DNA of 64,000 bases from UBA1550 sp049294435 (GTDB taxonomy: Bacteria; Patescibacteriota; Minisyncoccia; Phycocordibacterales; UBA1550), in assembly GCA_049294435.1 (NCBI GenBank), contig JBAQCU010000020.1, forward strand, positions 1 to 64,000, read 5' to 3'. The translations under genes were made by a program, and so were the position numbers. The notes below the pieces were generated by a model, which was not told the origin of the DNA, ran no database searches, and saw only the letters and a list, made by a program, of their open reading frames with translations. This document shows positions 48,809 to 57,541 of this stretch, piece by piece (position 1 is the stretch's first letter; each line of letters starts with the position of its first letter).

Positions 48809-49334
48809 TTTCAGTATCTGATTTTTTAAACTCCTCGACAGATTTCTGCGTCTCTTCGTATCCTGGCAAATCAGAAACTTTGCTTACTCCCATATATGAA
48901 AGAAGTTCAAATGTTGGTTGATATGCGACGCTTCGTCCACCTTGGTCAACTTTTTCAATAAGTCCGCGCACAAGCAGACTTCGTAAAATATAATTTGAAT
49001 TCACACCCCGAATGTAGTTTATTTCGCTTCGTGTTATAGGTCCTCTATAAAGCACTGTTGCGAGAGTTTCAAGCCCTGCCTTGCCAAGATCTTTACCGAG
49101 CTCTTCTTTGAGTAGACTCTCTATTGTTGACCCCATTTCTGGTGAAGAGGCGAGCATATACTCATCGCCATTTTGCATCAAAACGATTCCACGACCAGAG
49201 AGTGACTGCTCAAGCTCTGTGAGTCCAGCACGTACATCTTCCTCCGATATGTTTAGTGTTTTTGCCAAAAAACCTGTTGTTACAGGCTCCCCCTTGAAAA
49301 ACAGTAATGCTTCGATTTTGCGAGAAAGTTCCAT
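48789..49334 (-). CDS. scpB: segregation and condensation protein B
   Basis: A 181-residue ScpB with two winged-helix domains (MELSRKIEALLFFKGEPVTT; LATVLYRGPITRSEINYIRG; LIEKVDQGGRSVAYQPT), the kleisin-associated subunit of SMC-ScpAB. The tail is acidic. TATAGT lies 9 nt before the ATG. scpA lies about 400 nt upstream on the same strand, separated by the MazF-like gene. Confidence 0.94.
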   Translation of the reverse strand: MELSRKIEALLFFKGEPVTTGFLAKTLNISEEDVRAGLTELEQSLSGRGIVLMQNGDEYMLASSPEMGSTIESLLKEELGKDLGKAGLETLATVLYRGPITRSEINYIRGVNSNYILRSLLVRGLIEKVDQGGRSVAYQPTFELLSYMGVSKVSDLPGYEETQKSVEEFKKSDTENGHEEE

Positions 49335-49378
49335 ATGTTCTTTACTATATCACGAATTATACATTCTCCAGATACCTA

Positions 49379-49406
49379 TTGACAAAAATAGATAATCGTC
49401 TATACT
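49379..49406 (+). promoter_or_regulatory. canonical promoter TTGACA-N16-TATACT facing the minus-strand genes
   Basis: -35 TTGACA at 49379-49384 and -10 TATACT at 49401-49406. It points into a 12-codon frame (ATG at 49416) and a strong hairpin. No plus-strand protein gene follows. Confidence 0.6.
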
Positions 49407-49415
49407 GTATACATT

Positions 49416-49454
49416 ATGGCTTCGGCCTCCGAGATGCCCGTCACCGCAAGGTGA
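49416..49454 (+). CDS. possible leaderless micro-ORF (12 aa)
   Basis: ATG at 49416, 9 nt after the TATACT box, encodes MASASEMPVTAR and stops with TGA within the hairpin at 49433-49462. It has the geometry of the window's leaderless genes, but it is too short to judge by composition. It could be a leader peptide or an accident of a small-RNA gene. Confidence 0.25.
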   Translation: MASASEMPVTAR

Positions 49455-49462
49455 CGGGCATC
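49433..49462. terminator. strong GCAA-loop hairpin
   Basis: A 13-bp perfect stem (GATGCCCGTCACC / GGTGACGGGCATC) with a GCAA tetraloop. On the minus strand it lies 7 nt after the MazF-like stop. A clear T-run is lacking on both strands (GATGTTTTAA on plus). Confidence 0.6.
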
Positions 49463-49468
49463 GATGTT

Positions 49469-49759
49469 TTAAAGAGAGGATTTCCATACCGAGACAAGTT
49501 TGTCGAATAACTCCTGATTCAAAATATCAACCTTTCGGAAAAGTCTTTTCGTGCTAATAACTCTTGTTTGAGTAAGTTTAGCCCATACAACTTTGTTTTC
49601 AGTTTCTATCTTATGATGAAATTCATCATTCTTTTCCTTGAGCGAACACCGCCAAATTTCACGAGGGTGCACGAAAAACACACGCCCTGTTTCATTAAGC
49701 TGTTTTTTAAGGATATTCCACTGGTCAAAACTTTCTTTCATAAAATTATTTCGCTCCAT
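49469..49759 (-). CDS. MazF/PemK-like protein, internally shortened
   Basis: A 96-residue protein. The N-terminal part (SFDQWNILKKQLNETGRVFF then HPREIWRCSLKEKN) and the C-terminal part (KLTQTRVISTKRLFRKVDIL) resemble the two ends of PemK/MazF-type toxins of CPR genomes, which are near 130-150 residues. The central segment with the usual G-x-E-x-D/G-K-x-R-P-V-L region is missing, so mRNA-interferase activity is doubtful. No antitoxin gene is adjacent. It overlaps the scpA end by 14 nt. Confidence 0.65.
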   Translation of the reverse strand: MERNNFMKESFDQWNILKKQLNETGRVFFVHPREIWRCSLKEKNDEFHHKIETENKVVWAKLTQTRVISTKRLFRKVDILNQELFDKLVSVWKSSL

Positions 49760-50483
49760 AATTTGGTGTTTCTAAAGTATTTGTCTCAATTTCAATATCA
49801 TCACTGTGTGAACCCTGAGTTACAGCAATCATTCCTTGCTTCACTAGCTCAAGCATAGCGAGGAAACTAACGATGATATTCACCTTTTCCTCCTTACCCA
49901 CTCCGGCAAACTCCTTAAAACTCATTTTTAAACTCCCTGTAATGCGTGTAGTTAGCCTGTCCATCATTTCCTCAAGCGAGATTACCTTTTTTACAACAAC
50001 TTTTGGTAAAGTAATCTTTTTTGGAAAATGCAGTATAACATCTCGCATCGCAGAAAAAATGCTTTGCGTGGAAATTTCCTCGCTAGGAGTAAATACCGCT
50101 TCCCTCTCGCGTGGTTGCCCTTTTGGAAAAGAAATATTCTCGCCAAACATTTGCTTCACATTCACAGATAGCTCTCGAATTTTCTGATATTCCTTGAGGC
50201 GTCTTTCAAGCTCATCAATGTCCTGTGTTTCCTCATCAGTGAGTGAGAGCGTTGGCAGAAGTGATTTAGATTTGATAAGGATGAGAGTAGATGCAACAAT
50301 GAGAAAATTTGAGACAAAATCCACCGGCATCTTTTCAAATTGCTTTAGGTGCTGGATATAGTCATCCGCAACCACGGCAAGCGAAATCTCATTAATGAAA
50401 AGTTTGCGCTTCTCAACAAGGTCCAACAGAAGCTCCAGTGGCCCCTCAAACACATCGGTTTTAATTTGGTAATCTGAGGGCAT
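49746..50483 (-). CDS. scpA: segregation and condensation protein A
   Basis: A 245-residue kleisin of the SMC complex. YQIKTDVFEGPLELLLDLVE and KLFINEISLAVVADDYIQHL are the N-terminal SMC-binding region; VNIIVSFLAMLELVKQGMIA is the C-terminal winged helix. AAGGAG lies 9 nt before the ATG at 50483; a longer frame to 50627 would overlap the upstream membrane-protein gene and is rejected. Confidence 0.94.
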   Translation of the reverse strand: MPSDYQIKTDVFEGPLELLLDLVEKRKLFINEISLAVVADDYIQHLKQFEKMPVDFVSNFLIVASTLILIKSKSLLPTLSLTDEETQDIDELERRLKEYQKIRELSVNVKQMFGENISFPKGQPREREAVFTPSEEISTQSIFSAMRDVILHFPKKITLPKVVVKKVISLEEMMDRLTTRITGSLKMSFKEFAGVGKEEKVNIIVSFLAMLELVKQGMIAVTQGSHSDDIEIETNTLETPNYGAK

Positions 50484-50487
50484 AAAC

Positions 50488-50898
50488 TTATCTCCTTGTC
50501 TTAATATACGCTCGCACAATTTTAACCAACGAAGTAATGATGAAGATAATATAAAGTAGCCAGAGGACAGCAAATTCAAATATTCCTGAACTGATACCCC
50601 AACCACCTCCGCCACCTGCATTTTCAAGCCAAAGTGTTACTACGATGATAACTGGAATAAACCACTTTGCGAAATTCCACCAGGCGTGGAAGACTTCGTC
50701 TTTCATGCGGTAGGTAATGAGGGATAGGAGAAAAAGTGGAGTGGAAACAATAGCCAATGATGCAACTATCCCGTAGGAATCACTGCAAATAAACAAATTT
50801 CCACTAGAACAGTGCCAAATTTGATTAATAACAGCAGGAAGAAACAAAATAATACTTCCAATTACTCCTACAAATAAAACATTTTTTTTTGTCGTCAT
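50488..50898 (-). CDS. hypothetical four-helix membrane protein
   Basis: A 136-residue membrane protein with about four transmembrane segments (VLFVGVIGSIILFLPAVI, IVASLAIVSTPLFLLSLI, FIPVIIVVTLWL, FAVLWLLYIIFIITSLV) and a Gly-rich loop (NAGGGGGWGIS). Unknown family. It ends 4 nt before scpA. Confidence 0.7.
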   Translation of the reverse strand: MTTKKNVLFVGVIGSIILFLPAVINQIWHCSSGNLFICSDSYGIVASLAIVSTPLFLLSLITYRMKDEVFHAWWNFAKWFIPVIIVVTLWLENAGGGGGWGISSGIFEFAVLWLLYIIFIITSLVKIVRAYIKTRR

Positions 50899-50915
50899 AA
50901 GTTTATATAAATAAA

Positions 50916-52088
50916 TTAATAATCTACTCTCATACTCCCTTTATCGCTCACAAGTTTCAAAATACGGAGTCCTAAAAATGTCTCCTTGTTTTCCTTTTCA
51001 TCTTCATCACCGCTATTCACCTTCCTTTCAATTTTAGTAGTATTCTTCTTCGCATCATAATGCGCTTCAACCTTTAAATTCCCAACTGTCACTTTCTGTT
51101 CAAGTTCCTTGATATTTCCCATTTTGTCAGTGGACCACTCATATTGTAGCGTAATTTTAGGAATTGCGCTTATGGAGATACCATTGTAATACAACTCCTG
51201 TAGCTGTACTTTTATTTCCTTCGCTTCTTGTTTAGATTTAGAAAATACAATGCCCAAAGTGTTACCCGTAAGGTCTGTAATGATTGACGAGGTAGCAGTA
51301 TTAAAGACTGTTGCTTCTCCGCCATTGTCAATGCCCTCAATCAACAATTGTTGAGTAGTAGTGCTAAAAGAGATGCGTGCTTCTGGAGACGTTGTGTCGA
51401 AGGCGACATCATTGCCGACATTTGGCATGAGAGTGAAATCGATCGTGCCATCATTGTCATAGTCAACGAATAGAGGTGTTGCGGTTTGAAGTATGCCGTC
51501 GGGAAAGGAGATCGTCGCAGTTGTTGAAGTTGCGGATGGGACACCAGAAAATGTTGTAGAAGCAATTATGTTGTTCATACCATCAATCTCCTCCATGTCC
51601 AAGGTAAAAGAGCCAGAGGCGTAGCCTACGAGGTTTAATGTGATGGAAGTTCCTTTAGGGATTTTGAGTACTTGAACTTCGCCGTAACGCTTGAAACTAC
51701 CGTCTGGAATAGTAGAGATTGCGGAGCTAACTGTATTACCAAGGTTATCGGTGACAGAGAGGTTGAGTGGCGAGTGAAGAATGAAGCTAAGGCGGTCAGG
51801 AGAATTTGATGAAGGAGGGGAAGTAGGTATAAACTCCAACGTAGTTGTTGATGTAATATTAGTGAGAATATTTTGAATAAGGGTACGAAGTGATGGAACC
51901 TCAAGAATGTCGGCATGTTTACGGGGAGCATTCCCAGTAAGCCACCATTTATTGTACGTATCCAAATCCACCCAGTACTTCTTCGTCGTTGAAGCAGTAC
52001 TCAAGAGCGCGCTCGCTGTCACCACTGTCCCGTCACCATCCACCACTTCTTTTGGGTTATAAATAACAGTGGGAGTAGTGGTGTACAC
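50916..52088 (-). CDS. C-terminal part of a frameshifted large secreted hydrolase
   Basis: A 390-residue open frame that continues the 52019-54871 protein. The frame is open further upstream, to the frameshift near 52160-52168, reading IEYKEGKKTVCKETQ, a far better continuation than the frame in use there. It contains beta-rich Ser/Thr segments, an acidic Ca-site-like stretch (FVDYDNDGTIDFTLM) and a charged tail. It has no ATG or Shine-Dalgarno of its own (first start codon is GTG), so it is not thought to be a separate gene. Confidence 0.65.
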   Translation of the reverse strand: MYTTTPTVIYNPKEVVDGDGTVVTASALLSTASTTKKYWVDLDTYNKWWLTGNAPRKHADILEVPSLRTLIQNILTNITSTTTLEFIPTSPPSSNSPDRLSFILHSPLNLSVTDNLGNTVSSAISTIPDGSFKRYGEVQVLKIPKGTSITLNLVGYASGSFTLDMEEIDGMNNIIASTTFSGVPSATSTTATISFPDGILQTATPLFVDYDNDGTIDFTLMPNVGNDVAFDTTSPEARISFSTTTQQLLIEGIDNGGEATVFNTATSSIITDLTGNTLGIVFSKSKQEAKEIKVQLQELYYNGISISAIPKITLQYEWSTDKMGNIKELEQKVTVGNLKVEAHYDAKKNTTKIERKVNSGDEDEKENKETFLGLRILKLVSDKGSMRVDY

Positions 52089-54871
52089 GCAATATGTTTT
52101 GGTAAAAGGAAATGCTGGTTGTGTTTCCTTACAGACAGTTTTCTTCCCCTCTTTATACTCAATATTGTCGCGAGCGTATCCTCTCCCCAGCCGGCAATCT
52201 CATAGAGCGACACTCCTTGAGGTGGCGTCCATATATCAAGCACGCCGTGCACCACTTCCGCTTGAGAAAAAAGATTTGCGTTTCCTACGCTTGGATAAGC
52301 CAAATCATCTGCTGACGATGATGCGGTTCGCCATGTATCGGTAATGAAATTTCGCAATCCAGACTCAGAATTAATAACTGTTCCATAGCGGGCACGAAAA
52401 TCTGCGAGAAAATCTGAGTTATCAAATGTTACGACAGAAGTGGTAACATTTGTAAAATAGCTGACTGAGGAAACAAGATTGTAAGCAGATGACATATTTT
52501 CGGCAAGACTGCGGGCAGTTTTTAAAGAAAGTGCGAGAGGAAAAATATCCGCAGGCAATCCTTGATCATACCCGTGTAAAATCGCACCTATCGCCTGTGG
52601 TGTTCCTACTTGTGGCACTGCAATTAAGACAACCTTGTCAATAAGTTTAGTAGTTTCTGTGTCACCAAGTTTTTGCATAAGCGCTTTTGCCACAAGTCCA
52701 CCGTTAGAATGCGCAACAATAGTGACCTTGCCAGTTTTTGAGGTTTTCGCGAGACGACGAAGCTCTTGAATAATGTATGGTGATGATGTAGCAGAGAGGT
52801 ATGAAATATTCTCGCCTGTCTTAATACCATTGTTTAAAATATCGTCTAGAGAAAGGCGCCAATCGTATGGAGTGGTCGTTGCGATGATACCATAATCGGT
52901 CTCCCATGTTTTCATTTCTTGGAGAAATGATTTGTAAACATTCCCCTTAATCGGCAAATAGGCATTGTCAATCACATCCTTAGTGTATACATCATTTCGG
53001 ACAGAGGCTCCGCCTGAGTTTAAAAATAAGTTCTCAGCATCAGCGTTTGATGATGGTTCCCAAAGTTTGTTCTCTACGCCATTGCCGTCTGGCATATACA
53101 ACCGACTTGCCTCAAGCCCCGGAAGAAAAAGCACGTTGGAGTAACAATTTGTCTGACAAGAAGTTTCTAATTGCTTTACAACCACCGTTCCAGCTCCTGC
53201 GCACGTCGCAGACCAACCATCAAAGCTGACACATCCTCCTTTTGCAAAAACTCCACCAGAAAACGAGGAAGTGGCATAATAAAGAGCAATTCTGCCACCA
53301 CCACCCATACCAAATACAATGTTTGGCCAATACGCAGGACCGCCGTTGGCTCGATAGCTACCAGCACCAGACATCTTGTCGGCAGTAACATAAATACTGC
53401 CACCACTTGACGTGTTGCTTCCATCTGCAGAAATCGTGCCGTCATTTAAAAGAGTGTCAGTAACAACAAGTCTAATAGCTCCACCTCCGTGTGGAAAATA
53501 TCCATTTCCTCCGCTACCAAAATCGATTGGTGCTGTCGAGGACCCATATGTTGATGTTGCTGAATTCCACAGCCCGATACCGCCATAGCTTGCGCCAGCG
53601 GTCGCTGTCGCAGGGGCCCCTTGCCCCAACCCCGCGCCATATCCCTTTGCATTTGCGGTGACAGAACCGCCAAGAGATATATTTAGGTTTGGTATAGTTA
53701 GGGACAAAATATGTTCTTTTGCCACGGTGAGTGTCCCACCATTTTTAATGTTTAAAGTGTCAGATACTAATGTTTCATTGCCGGACAAAGTCAATGTGCT
53801 TCCTTGACCTATATCTATTAGGGGAATATTTAATACCGAAGAACCTAATATAGTGAAATAAGAATTCTGTTCTTCCATAAGGTAATGAGCATTGATACTC
53901 GCACCATCCTTCACTGTTATTCCAGAAAGATTTCTTACAAAAATATTATCTGCAGTTACAGATACGTCTTTCTCAATCTCTACGCCTGTGCTGTTTACAA
54001 TAGAAACGTTACGAAAACTAAAAGGTGTGTCATTTGCTTGAAATCTAAAAGATCCTTTTGGATACAAATCATTATTCGTAGTATCGATAAAAACTACTGT
54101 TCCATGGCCTCCAGCCGGATTACATCCATAAAAACAATAAATTCCAGCGTTTGCTTTTGCGCTACCGGTAAAAGATGACTGTTGATAATATACCGCTATT
54201 CTTCCACCACCCCCTGAATAATAATATGGCCAGGATGTATCTGCTCCGTTTGCGTTAAATGTACCTGCTCCTGCTAATTTATTAACAGTTACATATATGC
54301 TTCCGCCACTCGTACGATACAATTGTCCATTTGAAGAAATATTGCCATTATTTAGAAGCGTGTCAGCCACAACAAGTCTTATGGCTCCACCGCCTCTATA
54401 ACCGCTTGTCCCACTCCCCAAATCAATTGGCATCATGGCAGACCCGTATGTTGAAGTGGCTGTGTTCGCACCACCAGCACCACCGTAACTTGCGCCAGCA
54501 TTAGTGCCAGAAGGAGGCAACCCTGGTCCAGACGCATATCCTTTACCATCTGCGGAAATACGCGAACCTAGTGTAACCGTTATATTAGTAGCATTTATTT
54601 TTACTCCCTTGAATAAGTCCATGGAAAGCTGGTTTCCTTCTAACGTAAGTGTTGCATTATTGGCTATGGTTAAATTATTGAAATTGTATTCACCCGCGAG
54701 TAGAGATTTGCTTGCAATAACAACGACTTCAGCTTCAGTGCTATCTGCTATGGCGTTGCTATTCAAATCTGAATCTAAAACAGCAGAGGCATAAATAGTT
54801 TGAGTGCCCACAAAGAACGTACAGAAAAAGACAGTTGCTACTGCTAATATAATTTTACTTTTACTCATCAT
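52019..54871 (-). CDS. large secreted LCAT/PGAP1-like alpha/beta-hydrolase, frameshifted
   Basis: The 950-residue N-terminal part of a protein of about 1,300 residues. A signal peptide (KIILAVATVFFCTFFVGT) is followed by a dockerin-like short motif (DSDLNSNAIADSTEAE), two homologous Gly-rich beta-helix-like repeats of about 170 residues (AGASYGGAGGANTATSTYGS; AGASYGGIGLWNSATSTYGS), then an alpha/beta-hydrolase domain from about residue 585: NVLFLPGLEASRLY and VTIVAHSNGGLVAKALM, nucleophile Ser722. A two-base AT duplication near 52160 appears to break the frame; the last about 50 residues are out-of-frame sequence. Confidence 0.75.
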   Translation of the reverse strand: MMSKSKIILAVATVFFCTFFVGTQTIYASAVLDSDLNSNAIADSTEAEVVVIASKSLLAGEYNFNNLTIANNATLTLEGNQLSMDLFKGVKINATNITVTLGSRISADGKGYASGPGLPPSGTNAGASYGGAGGANTATSTYGSAMMPIDLGSGTSGYRGGGAIRLVVADTLLNNGNISSNGQLYRTSGGSIYVTVNKLAGAGTFNANGADTSWPYYYSGGGGRIAVYYQQSSFTGSAKANAGIYCFYGCNPAGGHGTVVFIDTTNNDLYPKGSFRFQANDTPFSFRNVSIVNSTGVEIEKDVSVTADNIFVRNLSGITVKDGASINAHYLMEEQNSYFTILGSSVLNIPLIDIGQGSTLTLSGNETLVSDTLNIKNGGTLTVAKEHILSLTIPNLNISLGGSVTANAKGYGAGLGQGAPATATAGASYGGIGLWNSATSTYGSSTAPIDFGSGGNGYFPHGGGAIRLVVTDTLLNDGTISADGSNTSSGGSIYVTADKMSGAGSYRANGGPAYWPNIVFGMGGGGRIALYYATSSFSGGVFAKGGCVSFDGWSATCAGAGTVVVKQLETSCQTNCYSNVLFLPGLEASRLYMPDGNGVENKLWEPSSNADAENLFLNSGGASVRNDVYTKDVIDNAYLPIKGNVYKSFLQEMKTWETDYGIIATTTPYDWRLSLDDILNNGIKTGENISYLSATSSPYIIQELRRLAKTSKTGKVTIVAHSNGGLVAKALMQKLGDTETTKLIDKVVLIAVPQVGTPQAIGAILHGYDQGLPADIFPLALSLKTARSLAENMSSAYNLVSSVSYFTNVTTSVVTFDNSDFLADFRARYGTVINSESGLRNFITDTWRTASSSADDLAYPSVGNANLFSQAEVVHGVLDIWTPPQGVSLYEIAGWGEDTLATILSIKRGRKLSVRKHNQHFLLPKHIACTPLLPLLFITQKKWWMVTGQW

Positions 54872-54877
54872 AAATAA

Positions 54878-56275
54878 CTATTTCATCCTTGGAATCGTAA
54901 TCCCGAGCTCCTGAAGTTGCTCCGCGCTCACTTCCGACGGAGTTTCCATCATAAGGTCACGACCTTCGCCGGTCTTTGGGAAGGCAATCACTTCGCGAAT
55001 GTTTGGCTCACCAGTGAGAATAGCGAGAAAGCGATCAAGCCCCCATGCAATACCGCCGTGCGGTGGCGCGCCGTACGAGAAAGCATCAATCATGTGACCA
55101 AAGTTAGTGCGAATGTTCTCTTCGGTGTGCCCCATAATCTCAAGCACTTTAATAAGCGCGTCTGGACGATGATTACGAATACTTCCACCACCAATTTCAA
55201 AACCATTGAGTGCGATGTCGTACTGCGCAGCCAAAATCTCACCAATCTTTTCTTTATTCATAAGCCATTTGTGATGCTCCGACATTGGCGCAGAAAAAGG
55301 GTTATGCGTAAATGTCCATCCGCCTTTTTTGTCTTTCTCAAAAAATGGAAATTCAATAACCCAACAGAACGCCAAGAGATTCGGGTCGTTTTTATCTTCA
55401 CGCATATCAGGGCGGTCATTTCCGTACTTTTCCATCGCTTCTTTGTACGTAATGCGTGGGAAAGGAACTGTCTGAATTTTCTTTTCTGGCGCGAGTGTTT
55501 GCACAAGCTCGATCAAAAGTTTTTCATTGAGCTCCATAATATCCTTTTGATTTACAAACGAAAGCTCCATATCGAGCTGAGTAAACTCGGGCTGACGGTC
55601 ACCGCGTGTGTCCTCATCACGCATACAGCGAGCAATTTGAAAATAACGTTCCATCCCTGCAACCATCAAGAGTTGCTTGTACTGTTGAGGAGATTGCGGG
55701 AGCGCGTAAAATTTACCCTGTTCAATACGAGACGGCACGATATAGTCGCGCGCGCCTTCCGGAGTAGACTTTGTAAGAATGGGTGTTTCTATCTCTATAA
55801 AATTATGTTTTGAAAGAAAGTTACGTATATGAAGCGCAATATCATGGCGAAGACGCATGTTTCTCTGAAGGCGAGGGCGACGAAGGTCTAGATAGCGATA
55901 CTTTAGACGTGTTTCTTCTCCAATCTCGTGACCATCTGAGGTAACATCCATAGGAGGAGTTTGGGCTTCGTTTAATACTAGAATACTCAAAACTTCAAGC
56001 TCAATGTCTCCATTAAGTACGTCTGCTTTGATATTGCGCTCTGGGCGCTTGTTTACTTGAGCAGAAACACTCACGACCCACTCTGGGCGAAGGCGTTGTG
56101 CTACCTCGAGTGCCAGAGCGTGATTTGGAAGTACAACAGCTTGAACTTTGCCACTCATCTCGCGTAAATCAAGAAAAACCATCTTCCCTTGGTCACGGCG
56201 AATATCCACCCACCCTTGCACGGTAACTTCTTTGCCGATATGTTTTTTTAAATCTTTAATGTAGGTACGTTCCAT
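54878..56275 (-). CDS. aspS: aspartyl-tRNA synthetase lacking the GAD domain
   Basis: A 465-residue class II synthetase (bacterial AspRS is near 590). An OB-fold anticodon domain (GKEVTVQGWVDIRRDQGKMV), the QSPQQYKQLLM region, motif 2 FQIARCMRDEDTRGDRQPEF and motif 3 GGIAWGLDRFLAILTG are present. The GAD insertion normally found between motifs 2 and 3 is absent: the sequence passes directly from ITYKEAMEKYGNDRPD to CWVIEFPFFEKD. It is the last gene of a trpS-56280-aspS run with 1-4 nt spacings. Confidence 0.95.
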   Translation of the reverse strand: MERTYIKDLKKHIGKEVTVQGWVDIRRDQGKMVFLDLREMSGKVQAVVLPNHALALEVAQRLRPEWVVSVSAQVNKRPERNIKADVLNGDIELEVLSILVLNEAQTPPMDVTSDGHEIGEETRLKYRYLDLRRPRLQRNMRLRHDIALHIRNFLSKHNFIEIETPILTKSTPEGARDYIVPSRIEQGKFYALPQSPQQYKQLLMVAGMERYFQIARCMRDEDTRGDRQPEFTQLDMELSFVNQKDIMELNEKLLIELVQTLAPEKKIQTVPFPRITYKEAMEKYGNDRPDMREDKNDPNLLAFCWVIEFPFFEKDKKGGWTFTHNPFSAPMSEHHKWLMNKEKIGEILAAQYDIALNGFEIGGGSIRNHRPDALIKVLEIMGHTEENIRTNFGHMIDAFSYGAPPHGGIAWGLDRFLAILTGEPNIREVIAFPKTGEGRDLMMETPSEVSAEQLQELGITIPRMK

Positions 56276-56279
56276 GATT

Positions 56280-56519
56280 TTAGTGGTAAATCTCTTTCTT
56301 AACTTTCTCTAGTGCCTCTTCGTATGTTTCCTCTTCTGCTAATTGGTCGAGTATCGATGGGTCACGCTTAACTAACTTATCAAAATCATCCGCATGTTCT
56401 CCAATCCACGAAATAAGTGACTGGTCTAATTCATGCGCAAGTTTTATTTGCACCATGTTACGTGAAAGCTGTTGCTTCTCACTAAAGCCTCCGCCCATAG
56501 GTTGTTCCATTTGTCCCAT
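56280..56519 (-). CDS. small hypothetical protein (79 aa)
   Basis: Unrecognised. A Met/Gly-rich N-terminus (MGQMEQPMGGGFSEKQQL) is followed by an acidic helical region (EETYEEALEKVKKEIYH). It lies between trpS and aspS, 1 nt and 4 nt away, so it is surely translated from their mRNA. A link to aminoacylation is only positional. Confidence 0.7.
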   Translation of the reverse strand: MGQMEQPMGGGFSEKQQLSRNMVQIKLAHELDQSLISWIGEHADDFDKLVKRDPSILDQLAEEETYEEALEKVKKEIYH

Positions 56520-56520
56520 A

Positions 56521-57492
56521 TTATTTCAAAATTAATCCCACCTTCTCACGCACGTCTTTCATTGTCTTCTGCGCATGAGCGCGCGCAACGATGCCACCCT
56601 CTTTCAAAATTTTAAGAACTGCTTCGGGGTCGCGCGCTATCTCCTCACGACGCGCGCGCATTGGCGAGATAAACGAAATAATTTTTTCTACGAGTAAATC
56701 TTTTGACTCCTTGTAGCCAATTCCTCCTTTGATATATCGCTCACGTATTTCTTTCAGATTATCTCCGGGAAAGAGTTCGTGTAGTGCAAATACCTTGCAT
56801 TCGCTTGGATCTTTTGGTTCCTCCACACCTTTTGAGTCTGTGGGAATACTCATCACCGCTTTTTTGATTTCATCATCACTCGCAAAAAGCCCAATGATAT
56901 TGCCATAACTCTTGCTCATCTTACGACCATCTGTACCAGGTACCGTTTTTACTTCTTCAAGAATCATTGCTTCAGGAATTTTGAATGTCTCTCCAAAAGT
57001 GCGGTTAAACTTTTGCGCGGTATCACGGGCTATTTCAATGTGTTGCTTCTGATCAAGCCCAACAGGCACCACGTCTGCGTTATACATCAAGATGTCAGCA
57101 GCCATAAGAATAGGATAATCAAAAAGACCCACGTTCACCTCTTTGTTTTTCGCTTCAGCATCCTTGAAAGCATGCGCGCGAGAAAGATACGGCATTGTAG
57201 TGATGGTATTAAAAATCCAAGCGAGCTCGGTCACCTCTGGCACATCGGACTGCAAAAAGAGTGTAGTCTTTTTAGTGTCCACACCAATAGCTAGATAGTC
57301 CATCGCAATCTCCAGCGTGAGCTTTTGCAAAAGCGCCCCGTCAGACACACTCGTGAGAGCGTGGTAGTTGGCGATAAAAATATACTGGCAATACTCGTCC
57401 TGCCTATCCACAAACTGACGCATAGCACCAAAATAATTACCGATATGTACGGTTCCCGTTGGTTTTACTCCAGAAAGTAGTGTTTTCTGCAT
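56521..57492 (-). CDS. trpS: tryptophanyl-tRNA synthetase
   Basis: A 323-residue class I synthetase. TLLSGVKPTGTVHIGNYFGA carries the HIGH motif, LFDYPILMAADILMYNADVV and PVGLDQKQHIEIARD the Trp pocket, and GRKMSKSYGNIIGLF the KMSKS loop. The ATG at 57492 is preferred over the one at 57498: it fits the family start and follows TAGTAT by 6 nt. Confidence 0.95.
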   Translation of the reverse strand: MQKTLLSGVKPTGTVHIGNYFGAMRQFVDRQDEYCQYIFIANYHALTSVSDGALLQKLTLEIAMDYLAIGVDTKKTTLFLQSDVPEVTELAWIFNTITTMPYLSRAHAFKDAEAKNKEVNVGLFDYPILMAADILMYNADVVPVGLDQKQHIEIARDTAQKFNRTFGETFKIPEAMILEEVKTVPGTDGRKMSKSYGNIIGLFASDDEIKKAVMSIPTDSKGVEEPKDPSECKVFALHELFPGDNLKEIRERYIKGGIGYKESKDLLVEKIISFISPMRARREEIARDPEAVLKILKEGGIVARAHAQKTMKDVREKVGLILK

Positions 57493-57541
57493 TTCCATAT
57501 ACTACCAGAAAAAACGTTGATTTTAAAGCCGACCGCACCCG

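Noticed and set aside
54917..55813. Long plus-strand open frame (298 codons) opposite aspS
   Set aside because: It lies wholly antisense to a clearly conserved synthetase; the predicted protein is rich in Arg, His and Phe with no domain, as expected of a mirror frame.
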